Source of the DNA: Olsenella_K sp051878835 | Lineage (GTDB): Bacteria; Actinomycetota; Coriobacteriia; Coriobacteriales; Atopobiaceae | Reading direction: 5' to 3' | DNA length: 46,292 bases | NCBI GenBank assembly: GCA_051878835.1 | Contig: JBJEKW010000055.1 | Coordinates: forward strand, 1-46,292 | Shown here: piece after piece, positions 32,205 to 39,592 of the stretch | How positions within the stretch are numbered: position 1 is the first letter of the stretch | Layout of the letters: every line of letters begins with the position of its first letter | Notes under the pieces: generated by a model | Databases searched by the model: none | The model's input: the letters and a program-made list of their open reading frames with translations, nothing else | Told to the model about the DNA's origin: nothing | Position numbers and translations under genes: made by a program

Positions 32205-32524
32205 GCATCTCGGAGTTTCTCGTACTGTGGTTGTGCTCGTTTGGGTTCATTTTGTTCTGCCGCGTGGCACCCGTTGTGGTGCTTCGAGGCAGGTCGCTCT
32301 CACCCCGCGTTGTCGACGCGCTAGGTTACATCCCTCCAGCTGCGTTCGCCGCACTCGTGACTAACGACCTGCTGTCGCCCACCATGTTTGCAAACGGCAT
32401 CTGGGCGGGACTCATGCCCTGCATCGCGGCGGGCATCGTGGTATTGGTGTGCTGGAAGACCAGATCCATGCTGTGGTGCTGCGTTCTGGGCGTCGTCAGC
32501 TACGTGCTATTGTCTTTGCTATAA
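32201..32524 (+). CDS. azlD: AzlD-family small membrane subunit
   Basis: 107 residues with three to four membrane segments. LCSFGFILFCRVAPVVVLRG near the N-terminus and LGYIPPAAFAALVTNDLL are AzlD features. It pairs with AzlC to form the amino-acid exporter. GTG 32201 overlaps the azlC stop (GTGA), so translation is coupled; AAAGGAGGCG lies just upstream inside azlC. Confidence 0.9.
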   Translation: MSISEFLVLWLCSFGFILFCRVAPVVVLRGRSLSPRVVDALGYIPPAAFAALVTNDLLSPTMFANGIWAGLMPCIAAGIVVLVCWKTRSMLWCCVLGVVSYVLLSLL

Positions 32525-32789
32525 GAGGCGCGCATTGACGGGTCTAGCTCGTCGGCACACTGTCGGTGGCTCAACGCTACCGCGGTGGTTCATCGCCGTC
32601 TCCGCGGTTCATCGCCGTCTCCGCGGTTCAACGTCATCGCTCCGCGGTTCAGCGCTGTCTCTCCGCAATTCAACACCGTGTCGATAAGTCAACGACTCTG
32701 ATGGCTTTACGTTACCGATAGTTCAATACCATCAACGATTTAGAATCATCAGCAGTTCAAAACCGCGTATCCAGCCAAGAAGGACAACC
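32525..32789. repeat. Degenerate ~20-bp GGTTCA tandem array
   Basis: Between ~32567 and 32765 the DNA is a decaying array of ~19-22-bp units. The best two units share CCGCGGTTCATCGCCGTCT (32580-32620). GGTTCAACG or AGTTCAA then recurs with growing divergence toward the next gene. It lies in the leader of the AlkD-like gene. Confidence 0.75.
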
Positions 32790-33491
32790 ATGGTCGAAGT
32801 TGAACACATGCTGCGAGAGCTCGCCGACACCACAACCGAGTATCGCGAGTTCAACATCCGCGTTGTGGCAACGGCTGTTCCCGCTACGGTGATTGGCGTC
32901 AGAGTGCCCAACGTACGCAAGGTCGCAAAGAAAGTTCAACGTTCCGACCTGCGCGAGTCCTTCTTGGCAGAACTGCCTCACGCCTGGTACGAAGAGTATT
33001 TGGTTCATGCGTTCGTCTTGAACGAAGAACGGGATTTGAACCGAGCCGTTCAGCAATTGAACTCGTTGCTCCCCTGGGTCGACAACTGGAGCGTAAGCGA
33101 CTCTTTGAACCCGAAGGCTTTCAATGGCAAGAGCGCCGACGTCTTGCTACCCCTGGCGCAAGGCTGGATGGCCTCAAACCACACGTACACGCACCGCTTC
33201 GGCGTGTCGGTGATGATGCACCATCTGCTGGGTGAGGGCTACGACCCATCCCAGCTGCAGCTAGCCGTGGCAGCAGACAACGGCGAGTATTACGTCAGCA
33301 TGATGGTGGCGTGGTACCTGGCCGAAGCAATGGTGACGCACGAAGACGATGTTATGACCGTCTTAGACTCGGGTGAATTGAACCCACAGCTTATGCGCAT
33401 GACCATCCAAAAGGCAATCGAGAGTCGCCGTATACCTGCCCAGACGAAGGATCGCCTGCGTCAGATGCGCAAGTCATTGCCGCGGAAGTAG
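32790..33491 (+). CDS. DNA alkylation repair enzyme (AlkD-type HEAT-repeat glycosylase)
   Basis: 233 residues, all-helical HEAT-like repeats. GVRVPNVRKVAKKV near residue 36 is the characteristic AlkD entry, followed by HAWYEEYLVHAFVL, WVDNWSVSDSLNPKAF (with the catalytic-region Asp) and RFGVSVMMHHLL. AlkD-type enzymes remove N3- and N7-alkylated purines. ATG 32790 is preceded by AAGAAGG. Composition is a little more AT-rich than upstream genes. Monocistronic, with a repeat-filled leader. Confidence 0.88.
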   Translation: MVEVEHMLRELADTTTEYREFNIRVVATAVPATVIGVRVPNVRKVAKKVQRSDLRESFLAELPHAWYEEYLVHAFVLNEERDLNRAVQQLNSLLPWVDNWSVSDSLNPKAFNGKSADVLLPLAQGWMASNHTYTHRFGVSVMMHHLLGEGYDPSQLQLAVAADNGEYYVSMMVAWYLAEAMVTHEDDVMTVLDSGELNPQLMRMTIQKAIESRRIPAQTKDRLRQMRKSLPRK

Positions 33492-33549
33492 CCATCGCGT
33501 AATTAGCCGCCGGGCAAGTAATTATCGCCGCCGCCTGCTACCGCTTTTG

Positions 33550-34203
33550 CTACCGCCGCTGCATGAACGCGGCGAACTTCTGAGCCTTCAGAGGCATGGC
33601 CTCAATCAGGAATTTGCCGTCCTGGCACGTAATCAGCCCGATGCCAGCATTCGGCGTCTGCATGGTCTCGCTCATCAGCTTGCGCGAGGCCGCACTTGCC
33701 GGCGAGAATTCCAGCACGGCATAGCGGAACAGCGCGCCATGGGCCACGACCAGCACCTTGTCCCCATCCGAGCTGGAGCGATACATCTTTTTGAACGCGT
33801 TGCGCAGGCGCTCCCGCACCTGGTCACCGCTTTCGCCACCGTAGGGGCTGAAGTCCTGCCGCGTAAAGCAGCGCACGAACTTCATCCGATTGCCCTTGTA
33901 GGGCTGGCCGTCCAGCGTGCCAAAGTCGAACTCGCGCAGGTTCTCCAGGGTGTGCACGGGAATCTTGCTGCGCCCATCTAGCAGAATCTTTGCCGTCTGT
34001 TGCGCGCGTCCCAGAGGTGAGCAGTAGCACGCGCAAAACGGCACGTTACGTAGCACGTCAGCAGATTGGCGAATCACGTCCAGCGAGTCGGTCACCAGTG
34101 GAGAGTCCACACGACCGCCCTGGATAATGCCGTCGCGATTGAACTCAGTGCGCCCGTGACGCACATAATAGAACTCGACCTTCTTGCCCGACTTTTTCGC
34201 CAT
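33550..34203 (-). CDS. Histidine phosphatase family protein
   Basis: 217 residues. The phosphohistidine motif FYYVRHGRTEFNRDGIIQG opens the protein, CSPLGRAQQTAKILL follows, the acid region is LREFDFGTLDG, and the second His is in VVAHGALFRYAVLEF. This is the phosphoglycerate-mutase-like branch, cytosolic; substrate unknown. ATG 34203 lies nine bases after AGGAGG, so I prefer it to the ATG at 34212 that touches the box. Convergent with the AlkD-like gene. Confidence 0.9.
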   Translation of the reverse strand: MAKKSGKKVEFYYVRHGRTEFNRDGIIQGGRVDSPLVTDSLDVIRQSADVLRNVPFCACYCSPLGRAQQTAKILLDGRSKIPVHTLENLREFDFGTLDGQPYKGNRMKFVRCFTRQDFSPYGGESGDQVRERLRNAFKKMYRSSSDGDKVLVVAHGALFRYAVLEFSPASAASRKLMSETMQTPNAGIGLITCQDGKFLIEAMPLKAQKFAAFMQRR

Positions 34204-34416
34204 TCCCGCCATCCTCCTGTGAACCTGTCACCGCGCGGCTGCAAGCATCCTGCAACGCCGACATGAAGTTTGTCTGCTTGCCTGCCTGATCGCTCGTCCC
34301 CAAAGCAGTTCTTGCACGCCACACGACCCCAAGCCATAGTATTTGACAACCACGCTCCGGTCAAAGTGGAGGCTGGCCCTGGAGGCCGACTTCGCACACA
34401 TCAGAGAGGAACGATC

Positions 34417-34791
34417 ATGGACGTCCTGTTCATCGAATACCCCAAGTGCTCCACGTGCCAGAAGGCGCGCAAGTGGCTGGACGCGCACGGCGTCAACTAC
34501 ACCGACCGCAACATCGTGCAGCAGAACCCCACCGCACAAGAGCTGACCACCTGGCAGCAGGCGTCTGGCCTGCCCGTCCGCAGGTTCTTCAACACGTCGG
34601 GTCGGCTATACCGCGAACTGGGTGTAAAGCAGCGCCTGGACCAGGGGCTTTGCGACGAGGACGCCTGCCAGCTGCTCTCGACCGACGGCATGCTGGTCAA
34701 GCGCCCGCTACTGCTAGTGGACGGCAAGCCCCTGACGCCCGGCTTTCGCCCGAAGGAGTGGGCGGCCGTGCTCGGCGTGCCGGAGGAGTAA
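34417..34791 (+). CDS. ArsC/Spx-family thioredoxin-fold protein
   Basis: 124 residues. The N-terminal FIEYPKCSTCQKARKWLD has the CxxC redox pair, and TDRNIVQQNPTAQEL follows. SGLPVRRFFNTSGRLYREL and LLSTDGMLVKRPLLLVDGKPLTPGF are shared by the ArsC/YffB/Spx group. It could reduce arsenate or act as a Spx-like redox regulator; the CxxC and short length are closer to YffB/MgsR-type proteins. ATG 34417 has AGAGAGGAACG upstream. The last codons lie in the first copy of a 38-bp tandem duplication that supplies the stop codon. Confidence 0.87.
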   Translation: MDVLFIEYPKCSTCQKARKWLDAHGVNYTDRNIVQQNPTAQELTTWQQASGLPVRRFFNTSGRLYRELGVKQRLDQGLCDEDACQLLSTDGMLVKRPLLLVDGKPLTPGFRPKEWAAVLGVPEE

Positions 34792-34828
34792 AGGAGTGGA
34801 CGGCGGCTCTCGGCGTGCCGGAGGAGTA
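34753..34828 (+). repeat. 38-bp tandem duplication at the 3' end of the ArsC/Spx-like gene
   Basis: Units 34753-34790 and 34791-34828 differ at four positions. Both carry AAGGAGTGG at the start and GTGCCGGAGGAGTA at the end. The second copy, just after the stop, would encode the same C-terminus in another frame. Confidence 0.9.
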
Positions 34829-34867
34829 AGGAACCGCACCCGACGAGAAGGACAGACCGTTAACAGC

Positions 34868-34910
34868 AAACGGCCGGCTCCGCCATCTGGCGGGGTCGGC
34901 CGTTTTGTAA
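34868..34910 (+). terminator. Intrinsic terminator after the ArsC/Spx-like gene
   Basis: Stem AACGGCCGGCTCCGCC paired with GGCGGGGTCGGCCGTT, four-base loop, then TTG. The plus-strand T-run is short; the hairpin may also serve the leftward DUF4012 gene that ends at 34986. Confidence 0.75.
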
Positions 34911-34985
34911 GCTATGGGTTTGGGAGGCCAGTTTGGCTGGCTAGCATAGGAAAGCCAATCGGCTGCGCCGCCACGCCCTTCTCCC

Positions 34986-36983
34986 CTACTGGAAGCTGCG
35001 CCCGGTCGGTGTGGTCCACACCGTCAGGTCCGTCTGCGCCTGCGGCGACGTGGTCACCGTATACGTGAACGTGGCCGTGGACGACGGGTAGATGTTCACG
35101 TAGCCCGCCCACACGTCATTGCCGTACAGCGAGGCCTCCTGCTGCGCGTTCACCTCGTCGGCGCTCACCTGCAGGTTCGAGATGCTACCGCCCGCCGGCG
35201 CCATGATCAGGTAAGAAGTAATCATGGAGTAGTGATGTACCTCCGGCGTCACGCCCACGATGTAGTCGGAGAGCTCGTTTTGCATCTGCTCCAGCGTGGT
35301 GGTGTTGCCCAGGGTCACCGTGACGTTGTACGACTTGCTGCCGTCCGCGTTCGTGGTGGCCTCGCTGACCTGGCTGCGCAGGTCCAGATACCAGTCCAGC
35401 TTCGAGCCAGTCTTGTCGTACACATAGAAGCCGGTCTGTGGCTGCGTGGGATCCTGGTTCACCTCGCCGTCGGCACCCATTGTGTCGATGGCCGACTCCT
35501 CGTTGGCGTCGTTCATGTACAGCAGCAGCCTGCCCTGCTGGACGCCGTCCTGCAAGGTCGTGGCCAGGTCCTTCACGCTGACGGAACCCAGGTTGTTCAT
35601 CACGTTCTGCAGCGCCAGGCCCGCCACCTCGCCAAAGAACGGGTCCTGCAGCGCAGGGTCCAGGAAATAGATCTTGTTCAGCAGAATCTCGGCTGCGTTG
35701 GTGCCGTCGACCACCGTGCCATCGGAGGTGGTGACGCCACCGGTCAGGCCCAGCAGGCTCTGCAGGAACACCGGGTCCACGGCTACCACACCGTCGACGC
35801 TCTGACCGTACGACTCCTGCCAGCACCACTCCATCAGCTGCGCTGCACGCGGGAAGCTGGGCACCGCGTTCACGTCGCCAGGCGCATAGCTGGCACCTGT
35901 CTGCATGATGTTGCTGACCACCGTTCGCTCCTCGTCGGTCAGGGGAATCTGACCGTCCTCGAAGTGACCGCCCACGGCCTGGAAGTCACCCAGCTGCAGC
36001 TGGCCGTCACTCACGGTCACAATCATGCGCGAGCCGGGGAAGCCGCCGGTGGAGCGAATCTCGGAGTTGTTCTGCGCCACCACCAGATACGTGCGAGTTC
36101 CGTTGGCCCCCAGCATGGAGGGCAGCGAAGGTGCCACCTTTGCCATGGTGGTTGCTGCCGTGTTCAGCTGGTCCAGGGTCGAGCGCACCTTCTGCAGGGG
36201 CTCGTTTATCTGCGAAATGCTGGCGTCGCCCAGCGCATCCACCGTCTGTGCGTCGTTCGCAATGGCGGGCTGCACCTGCGCCACCACGTTGCACAGCTGG
36301 GTGACGGCCGCCACATCTACCTTTCCGTTTTGGAACAACGTGCTCGTTGACATACCATTCATGCTCTGTGCCGCGGGCACCAGCACGTTGTCGCTGAGGT
36401 CGCCCGCCACCGAGACCAGCGACACGACCTTCGAGATGTCCGAACCCACACCCGGCAGCATCTGCGCCGCTCCCCACAGGGGACCCTGCGTCTCCTGGCG
36501 CATGCTCGTGCTGAGCGCCTGGATATCAGAAGCCTGCTGCGCCATGGTCGAAGTATCGCCGCTGGTAATGCTGGACACGAGGTCGTTCGTCTGCTGCACC
36601 ATGGCCGACGCGTCAGACGCCACAACCTTGGCGCTGCGGTAAAAGAGGTACCCGCTGACCCCCAGCACCACCACGACCGCGGCAACGATGCCCAGCACCC
36701 ACGCCACCACGTGGTGACGCTTGCGCGGAGCGTTGCCCGAGCCACGACCGCGACGCCCCAAGCCACCGCGTCCGCCATCCATGTACACGTTATTCGACGT
36801 GTCGGGGTCGTATCCGCCGGGCTCGTCGGGCAGCTGGTCGAAACGCCTAGATGTCTGCCCATCGCGTGCAGAACTAGAGCTCAACACACTATCCCGTTGT
36901 GTCGACACAGCATCCTGCCGTTTCGTCTCAACAGGTTCCTCCTGAGTTACGACATCCTCGCTCTGCTTGAAATGCTTGGCCAT
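34986..36983 (-). CDS. DUF4012 membrane protein of the polysaccharide locus
   Basis: About 665 residues. A ~95-residue charged, Gly/Arg-rich cytoplasmic N-region precedes a single span (HVVAWVLGIVAAVVVVLGVSG). A large extracellular part follows, with the DUF4012 segments GTRTYLVVAQNNSEIRSTGG and VDGVVAVDPVFLQSLLGLTG. DUF4012 proteins recur in actinobacterial cell-envelope polysaccharide clusters; the reaction is unknown. Some resemblance to LytR-type extracellular proteins is possible but I see no LytR motifs. ATG 36983 has GAGG seven bases upstream. Last gene of the leftward cpsC-cpsD-cpsB set. Confidence 0.87.
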   Translation of the reverse strand: MAKHFKQSEDVVTQEEPVETKRQDAVSTQRDSVLSSSSARDGQTSRRFDQLPDEPGGYDPDTSNNVYMDGGRGGLGRRGRGSGNAPRKRHHVVAWVLGIVAAVVVVLGVSGYLFYRSAKVVASDASAMVQQTNDLVSSITSGDTSTMAQQASDIQALSTSMRQETQGPLWGAAQMLPGVGSDISKVVSLVSVAGDLSDNVLVPAAQSMNGMSTSTLFQNGKVDVAAVTQLCNVVAQVQPAIANDAQTVDALGDASISQINEPLQKVRSTLDQLNTAATTMAKVAPSLPSMLGANGTRTYLVVAQNNSEIRSTGGFPGSRMIVTVSDGQLQLGDFQAVGGHFEDGQIPLTDEERTVVSNIMQTGASYAPGDVNAVPSFPRAAQLMEWCWQESYGQSVDGVVAVDPVFLQSLLGLTGGVTTSDGTVVDGTNAAEILLNKIYFLDPALQDPFFGEVAGLALQNVMNNLGSVSVKDLATTLQDGVQQGRLLLYMNDANEESAIDTMGADGEVNQDPTQPQTGFYVYDKTGSKLDWYLDLRSQVSEATTNADGSKSYNVTVTLGNTTTLEQMQNELSDYIVGVTPEVHHYSMITSYLIMAPAGGSISNLQVSADEVNAQQEASLYGNDVWAGYVNIYPSSTATFTYTVTTSPQAQTDLTVWTTPTGRSFQ

Positions 36984-37031
36984 GGCTACATCCTCACTGC
37001 CAAAATCCATAATCCAAATCCCGGTGAAATC

Positions 37032-37697
37032 CTATCGCGCGTGAGCCCCGCGAACGGGGTACTTCTTGACCGCATCGGCCAGCAGCTTGTAGTGCTCTAC
37101 ACGATGCGCGTCGCTGGCGATGTAGCGGTACAGCCCATCCTTAAAAAGACGCCTGGCGGCACGCCTGGAGTTCCCCAACCGGCCTCCGTGCACGAAGTCG
37201 GCCGAGGCCTGCAGGTCACAGCCCAAATCCACCAGCCTCTGCGCCAGCGACGGGTCCTTCCGTATGGCGTCATAGCGCTCGGGGTGGGCTATGACCACGC
37301 GATACCCCATCCCCTGCAACATATATATAGTGCGCTCGTAGTCGACGAAGTCCGCGCTGGAGCAGCTGGTGTCCAGCTCCAGCAGGAACATGCCGGTGCT
37401 GCCCAACCCCAGGTAGGGCGCCCACTCGCGTACACCCAGCTGCAGCAGCTTTTTGTGCGCGACCTCAAACCCCATCATTAGGGGAAAGTCCGGCGCGACC
37501 TCATGCACCTGGGTCGCAAAGTCGCGAAACGCAGCCTGCATGCCCTCGTAGTCAAAGTACGGGTCGCGACAGTGCGGCGTACAGACAATACTCGTAACAC
37601 CAGCCTGGCGCGCCGCGTCGAACATGGCCATGCTGTACTCCATGTTTGGCGACCCGTCGTCGACTCCAGGCAGTATGTGACAGTGCAGGTCCCTCAC
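37032..37697 (-). CDS. cpsB: CpsB/YwqE-type PHP tyrosine phosphatase
   Basis: 221 residues. The PHP metal site opens with DLHCHILPGVDDGS; SIVCTPHCRDPYF, VVIAHPERYDAI and YIASDAHRVEHY complete it. CpsB dephosphorylates the tyrosine-rich tail of the CpsD kinase and so tunes capsule synthesis. GTG 37697 lies 9 bases after the cpsD stop, with only a weak AGG box, so it is likely translationally coupled. Same order cpsC-cpsD-cpsB as in many Gram-positive EPS loci, though streptococci have cpsB first. Confidence 0.92.
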   Translation of the reverse strand: MRDLHCHILPGVDDGSPNMEYSMAMFDAARQAGVTSIVCTPHCRDPYFDYEGMQAAFRDFATQVHEVAPDFPLMMGFEVAHKKLLQLGVREWAPYLGLGSTGMFLLELDTSCSSADFVDYERTIYMLQGMGYRVVIAHPERYDAIRKDPSLAQRLVDLGCDLQASADFVHGGRLGNSRRAARRLFKDGLYRYIASDAHRVEHYKLLADAVKKYPVRGAHAR

Positions 37698-37706
37698 GCA
37701 GCCAAC

Positions 37707-38684
37707 CTATTCGTCCTCGTCGTATCCGTGGGGGGTGTAGCGAGGGGTATAGCCTGCGCTTGCCAAGAACTGCGAGGTCTGGTCAGGGGCCGCCGAGCTG
37801 GCATCAGTCTTGCCACCATTCGCAGGCGAGAAGATCCTGCGCCCCTCGGTGGCTGCCTGCCTTTGCGGGGTGACAGCCCTCGGGGACACCGCAGCGGGAG
37901 TCACCGACGCAGCAGCATGCGATTCGCTGACAGGAGCTACCTGGGGTACGGCCTGTCGACCAGCAGGCTGCTGTGCAGGCACATTGCTCACTGGACCTCG
38001 CACGGCCTCGTAATCCTCTGCGCCCTTCTGATGCTGGTAGCTGTAGTAGTACCTGCTGGAGGCAACCTCGTCCGTGCAGTTGAGCACCGTGCCGATAACG
38101 TTGGCACCGGCCTGCTTCAGCTGCGCGTACGAGTTGCTAACGTCCTCGCGCCGCGTGAAGTCTTGGCGTACCACCAGCAACGTAGCATCCACCACAGAGG
38201 CAACTACCACGCCATCCACCACGCTGAGCACAGGAGGCGTGTCAAAGATCACGTAGTTGTACGTCTGGGTCAGCGTATGCACCAGCTCATGGAAGCGCTT
38301 TGACTGCAGGATGTCAGCGGGGTTGGGTATTCCCGGCTCCGCATCAAGGAAGTACAGCCCCGTGCTCACCGACACCACGGACTCCTGCACGGTGTGTCGA
38401 CCGGACAGCACGGCATAGATGCCGTGACGACCGTGCGCGCCAAGGGCGCTGGCCAGGGAACGGCGGCGCATGTCGCACTCCACCAGAAGGACGCTGGCGC
38501 CCGACTCGGCAAATGCCCTGCCCAGGCAGGACGTAACGGTGGTCTTTCCCTCGTCGGGGACGGACGACACGACGGCAATGCTGTGGATGGGCTTGTCCAC
38601 AGACGAGAAGCGAATGTTTGCGGCGAGGGTCTTCACGGCGTTCTGCAGCGCAACCCTATCGACACCGGCGGGCTTTCTGGCCAT
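37707..38684 (-). CDS. cpsD: CpsD/CapB-type bacterial tyrosine kinase
   Basis: 325 residues. The BY-kinase Walker A is VVSSVPDEGKTTVTSCLG, the A' motif LLVECDMRRRS and the Walker B YVIFDTPPVLSVVDG. The kinase part ends near residue 225. The rest is a Pro/Ala/Gln-rich tail with tyrosines at RYYYSYQHQ and at the extreme C-terminus (YTPRYTPHGYDEDE), the likely autophosphorylation cluster. It acts with CpsC at the membrane. Start codon two bases after the cpsC stop. Confidence 0.93.
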   Translation of the reverse strand: MARKPAGVDRVALQNAVKTLAANIRFSSVDKPIHSIAVVSSVPDEGKTTVTSCLGRAFAESGASVLLVECDMRRRSLASALGAHGRHGIYAVLSGRHTVQESVVSVSTGLYFLDAEPGIPNPADILQSKRFHELVHTLTQTYNYVIFDTPPVLSVVDGVVVASVVDATLLVVRQDFTRREDVSNSYAQLKQAGANVIGTVLNCTDEVASSRYYYSYQHQKGAEDYEAVRGPVSNVPAQQPAGRQAVPQVAPVSESHAAASVTPAAVSPRAVTPQRQAATEGRRIFSPANGGKTDASSAAPDQTSQFLASAGYTPRYTPHGYDEDE

Positions 38685-38686
38685 GG

Positions 38687-39352
38687 CTATCGCCCTCCCT
38701 TCATGGCGGGAATGCGGCCAATCACAGGCACGTCGACGACGGACTCCAGGTCCTCAACGCCGCGAATCTTTGTGTTCAGGGTGTCCTGAATCACCACGGC
38801 GGCTATGGCCACAAAGAGCCCGCCCAGAAGGGCCACCAGCACGTAGAGCGGGCGCTTGGGACCGCTGGGGGACGTGGGCGCCACCGCCTGATCGATGGGG
38901 TTTACCGACTGGATGCCCATGACGCTGTGCGCCACGTCGGACACGTCGGTCATCATCTGGTTCACGATGTCGGCAGACTTCTGCGCATCGGGACCCGTGA
39001 CCGAAAGCGTGATGACGCGCGAGGTGGTCTCGCTGGTGACGTCCACCTTGTAGCCGTTCAGGTGATCGACGCCCACCTCCGAGCCCGCCTGGTCCACGAT
39101 GCGGTCGCTCTTCAGCAGCTTGCTGACATCGTTCGTCAGCATCTGGGAGGCGTTGAGGTCGGAATACAGGCTGTTCGAGCTGGTGTCGGAGCCGGACTGC
39201 TGCACCAACACGTACATGCTGGCCGTAGCGGTATATTCGTCGCGCAGGAAGGCGTACGAAAACACGCCCACCACCAGCGCACACACCAGGGGAAGTGTCA
39301 GCACAAAGCGCAAGTGCTTCTTTAGCAGCTGAAACAGCTCAAGCAGAGTCAT
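38687..39352 (-). CDS. cpsC: CpsC/YveK-type Wzz-domain activator of the tyrosine kinase
   Basis: 221 residues. A Wzz domain with TM1 (FVLTLPLVCALVVGVFSYAF) near residue 17 and TM2 (YVLVALLGGLFVAIAAVVI) near residue 172, separated by an extracellular loop. The cytoplasmic end DLESVVDVPVIGRIPAMKGG is the part that contacts and activates CpsD. First gene of the leftward operon; GAGAAAG lies upstream of the ATG. It controls polysaccharide chain length. Confidence 0.92.
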   Translation of the reverse strand: MTLLELFQLLKKHLRFVLTLPLVCALVVGVFSYAFLRDEYTATASMYVLVQQSGSDTSSNSLYSDLNASQMLTNDVSKLLKSDRIVDQAGSEVGVDHLNGYKVDVTSETTSRVITLSVTGPDAQKSADIVNQMMTDVSDVAHSVMGIQSVNPIDQAVAPTSPSGPKRPLYVLVALLGGLFVAIAAVVIQDTLNTKIRGVEDLESVVDVPVIGRIPAMKGGR

Positions 39353-39592
39353 ACGCGAAACTTTCTCGATATTCCGTCATACACACAGCTCCGTAAATTC
39401 TACTGTATTCTCCATAGCTTCACATAAGCTGGAAAACTCTGACGAGCATTCCACCGGCTAAAAGAAGCTCGACAACTTGTTGCGCAACAAATTGGATGTC
39501 AGCCCACTTTAATATGAGCGTTGGAGTTAAATATGAGCGTTGGAGTTAACTCAGCCGACAACGGGCTAAATTTCGTTCGTGAGGGAGTAACA
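39353..39592. promoter_or_regulatory. Divergent regulatory region of the EPS locus
   Basis: 240 AT-rich bases between the two EPS arms. It holds a perfect 14-bp palindrome TTGTTGCGCAACAA (39477-39490), a good operator candidate, and an exact 19-bp tandem duplication ATATGAGCGTTGGAGTTAA (39512-39530, 39531-39549). A TAATAT box lies at 39510-39515. A TAGAAT box for the leftward operon lies near 39400. Promoter assignments are tentative. Confidence 0.6.
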
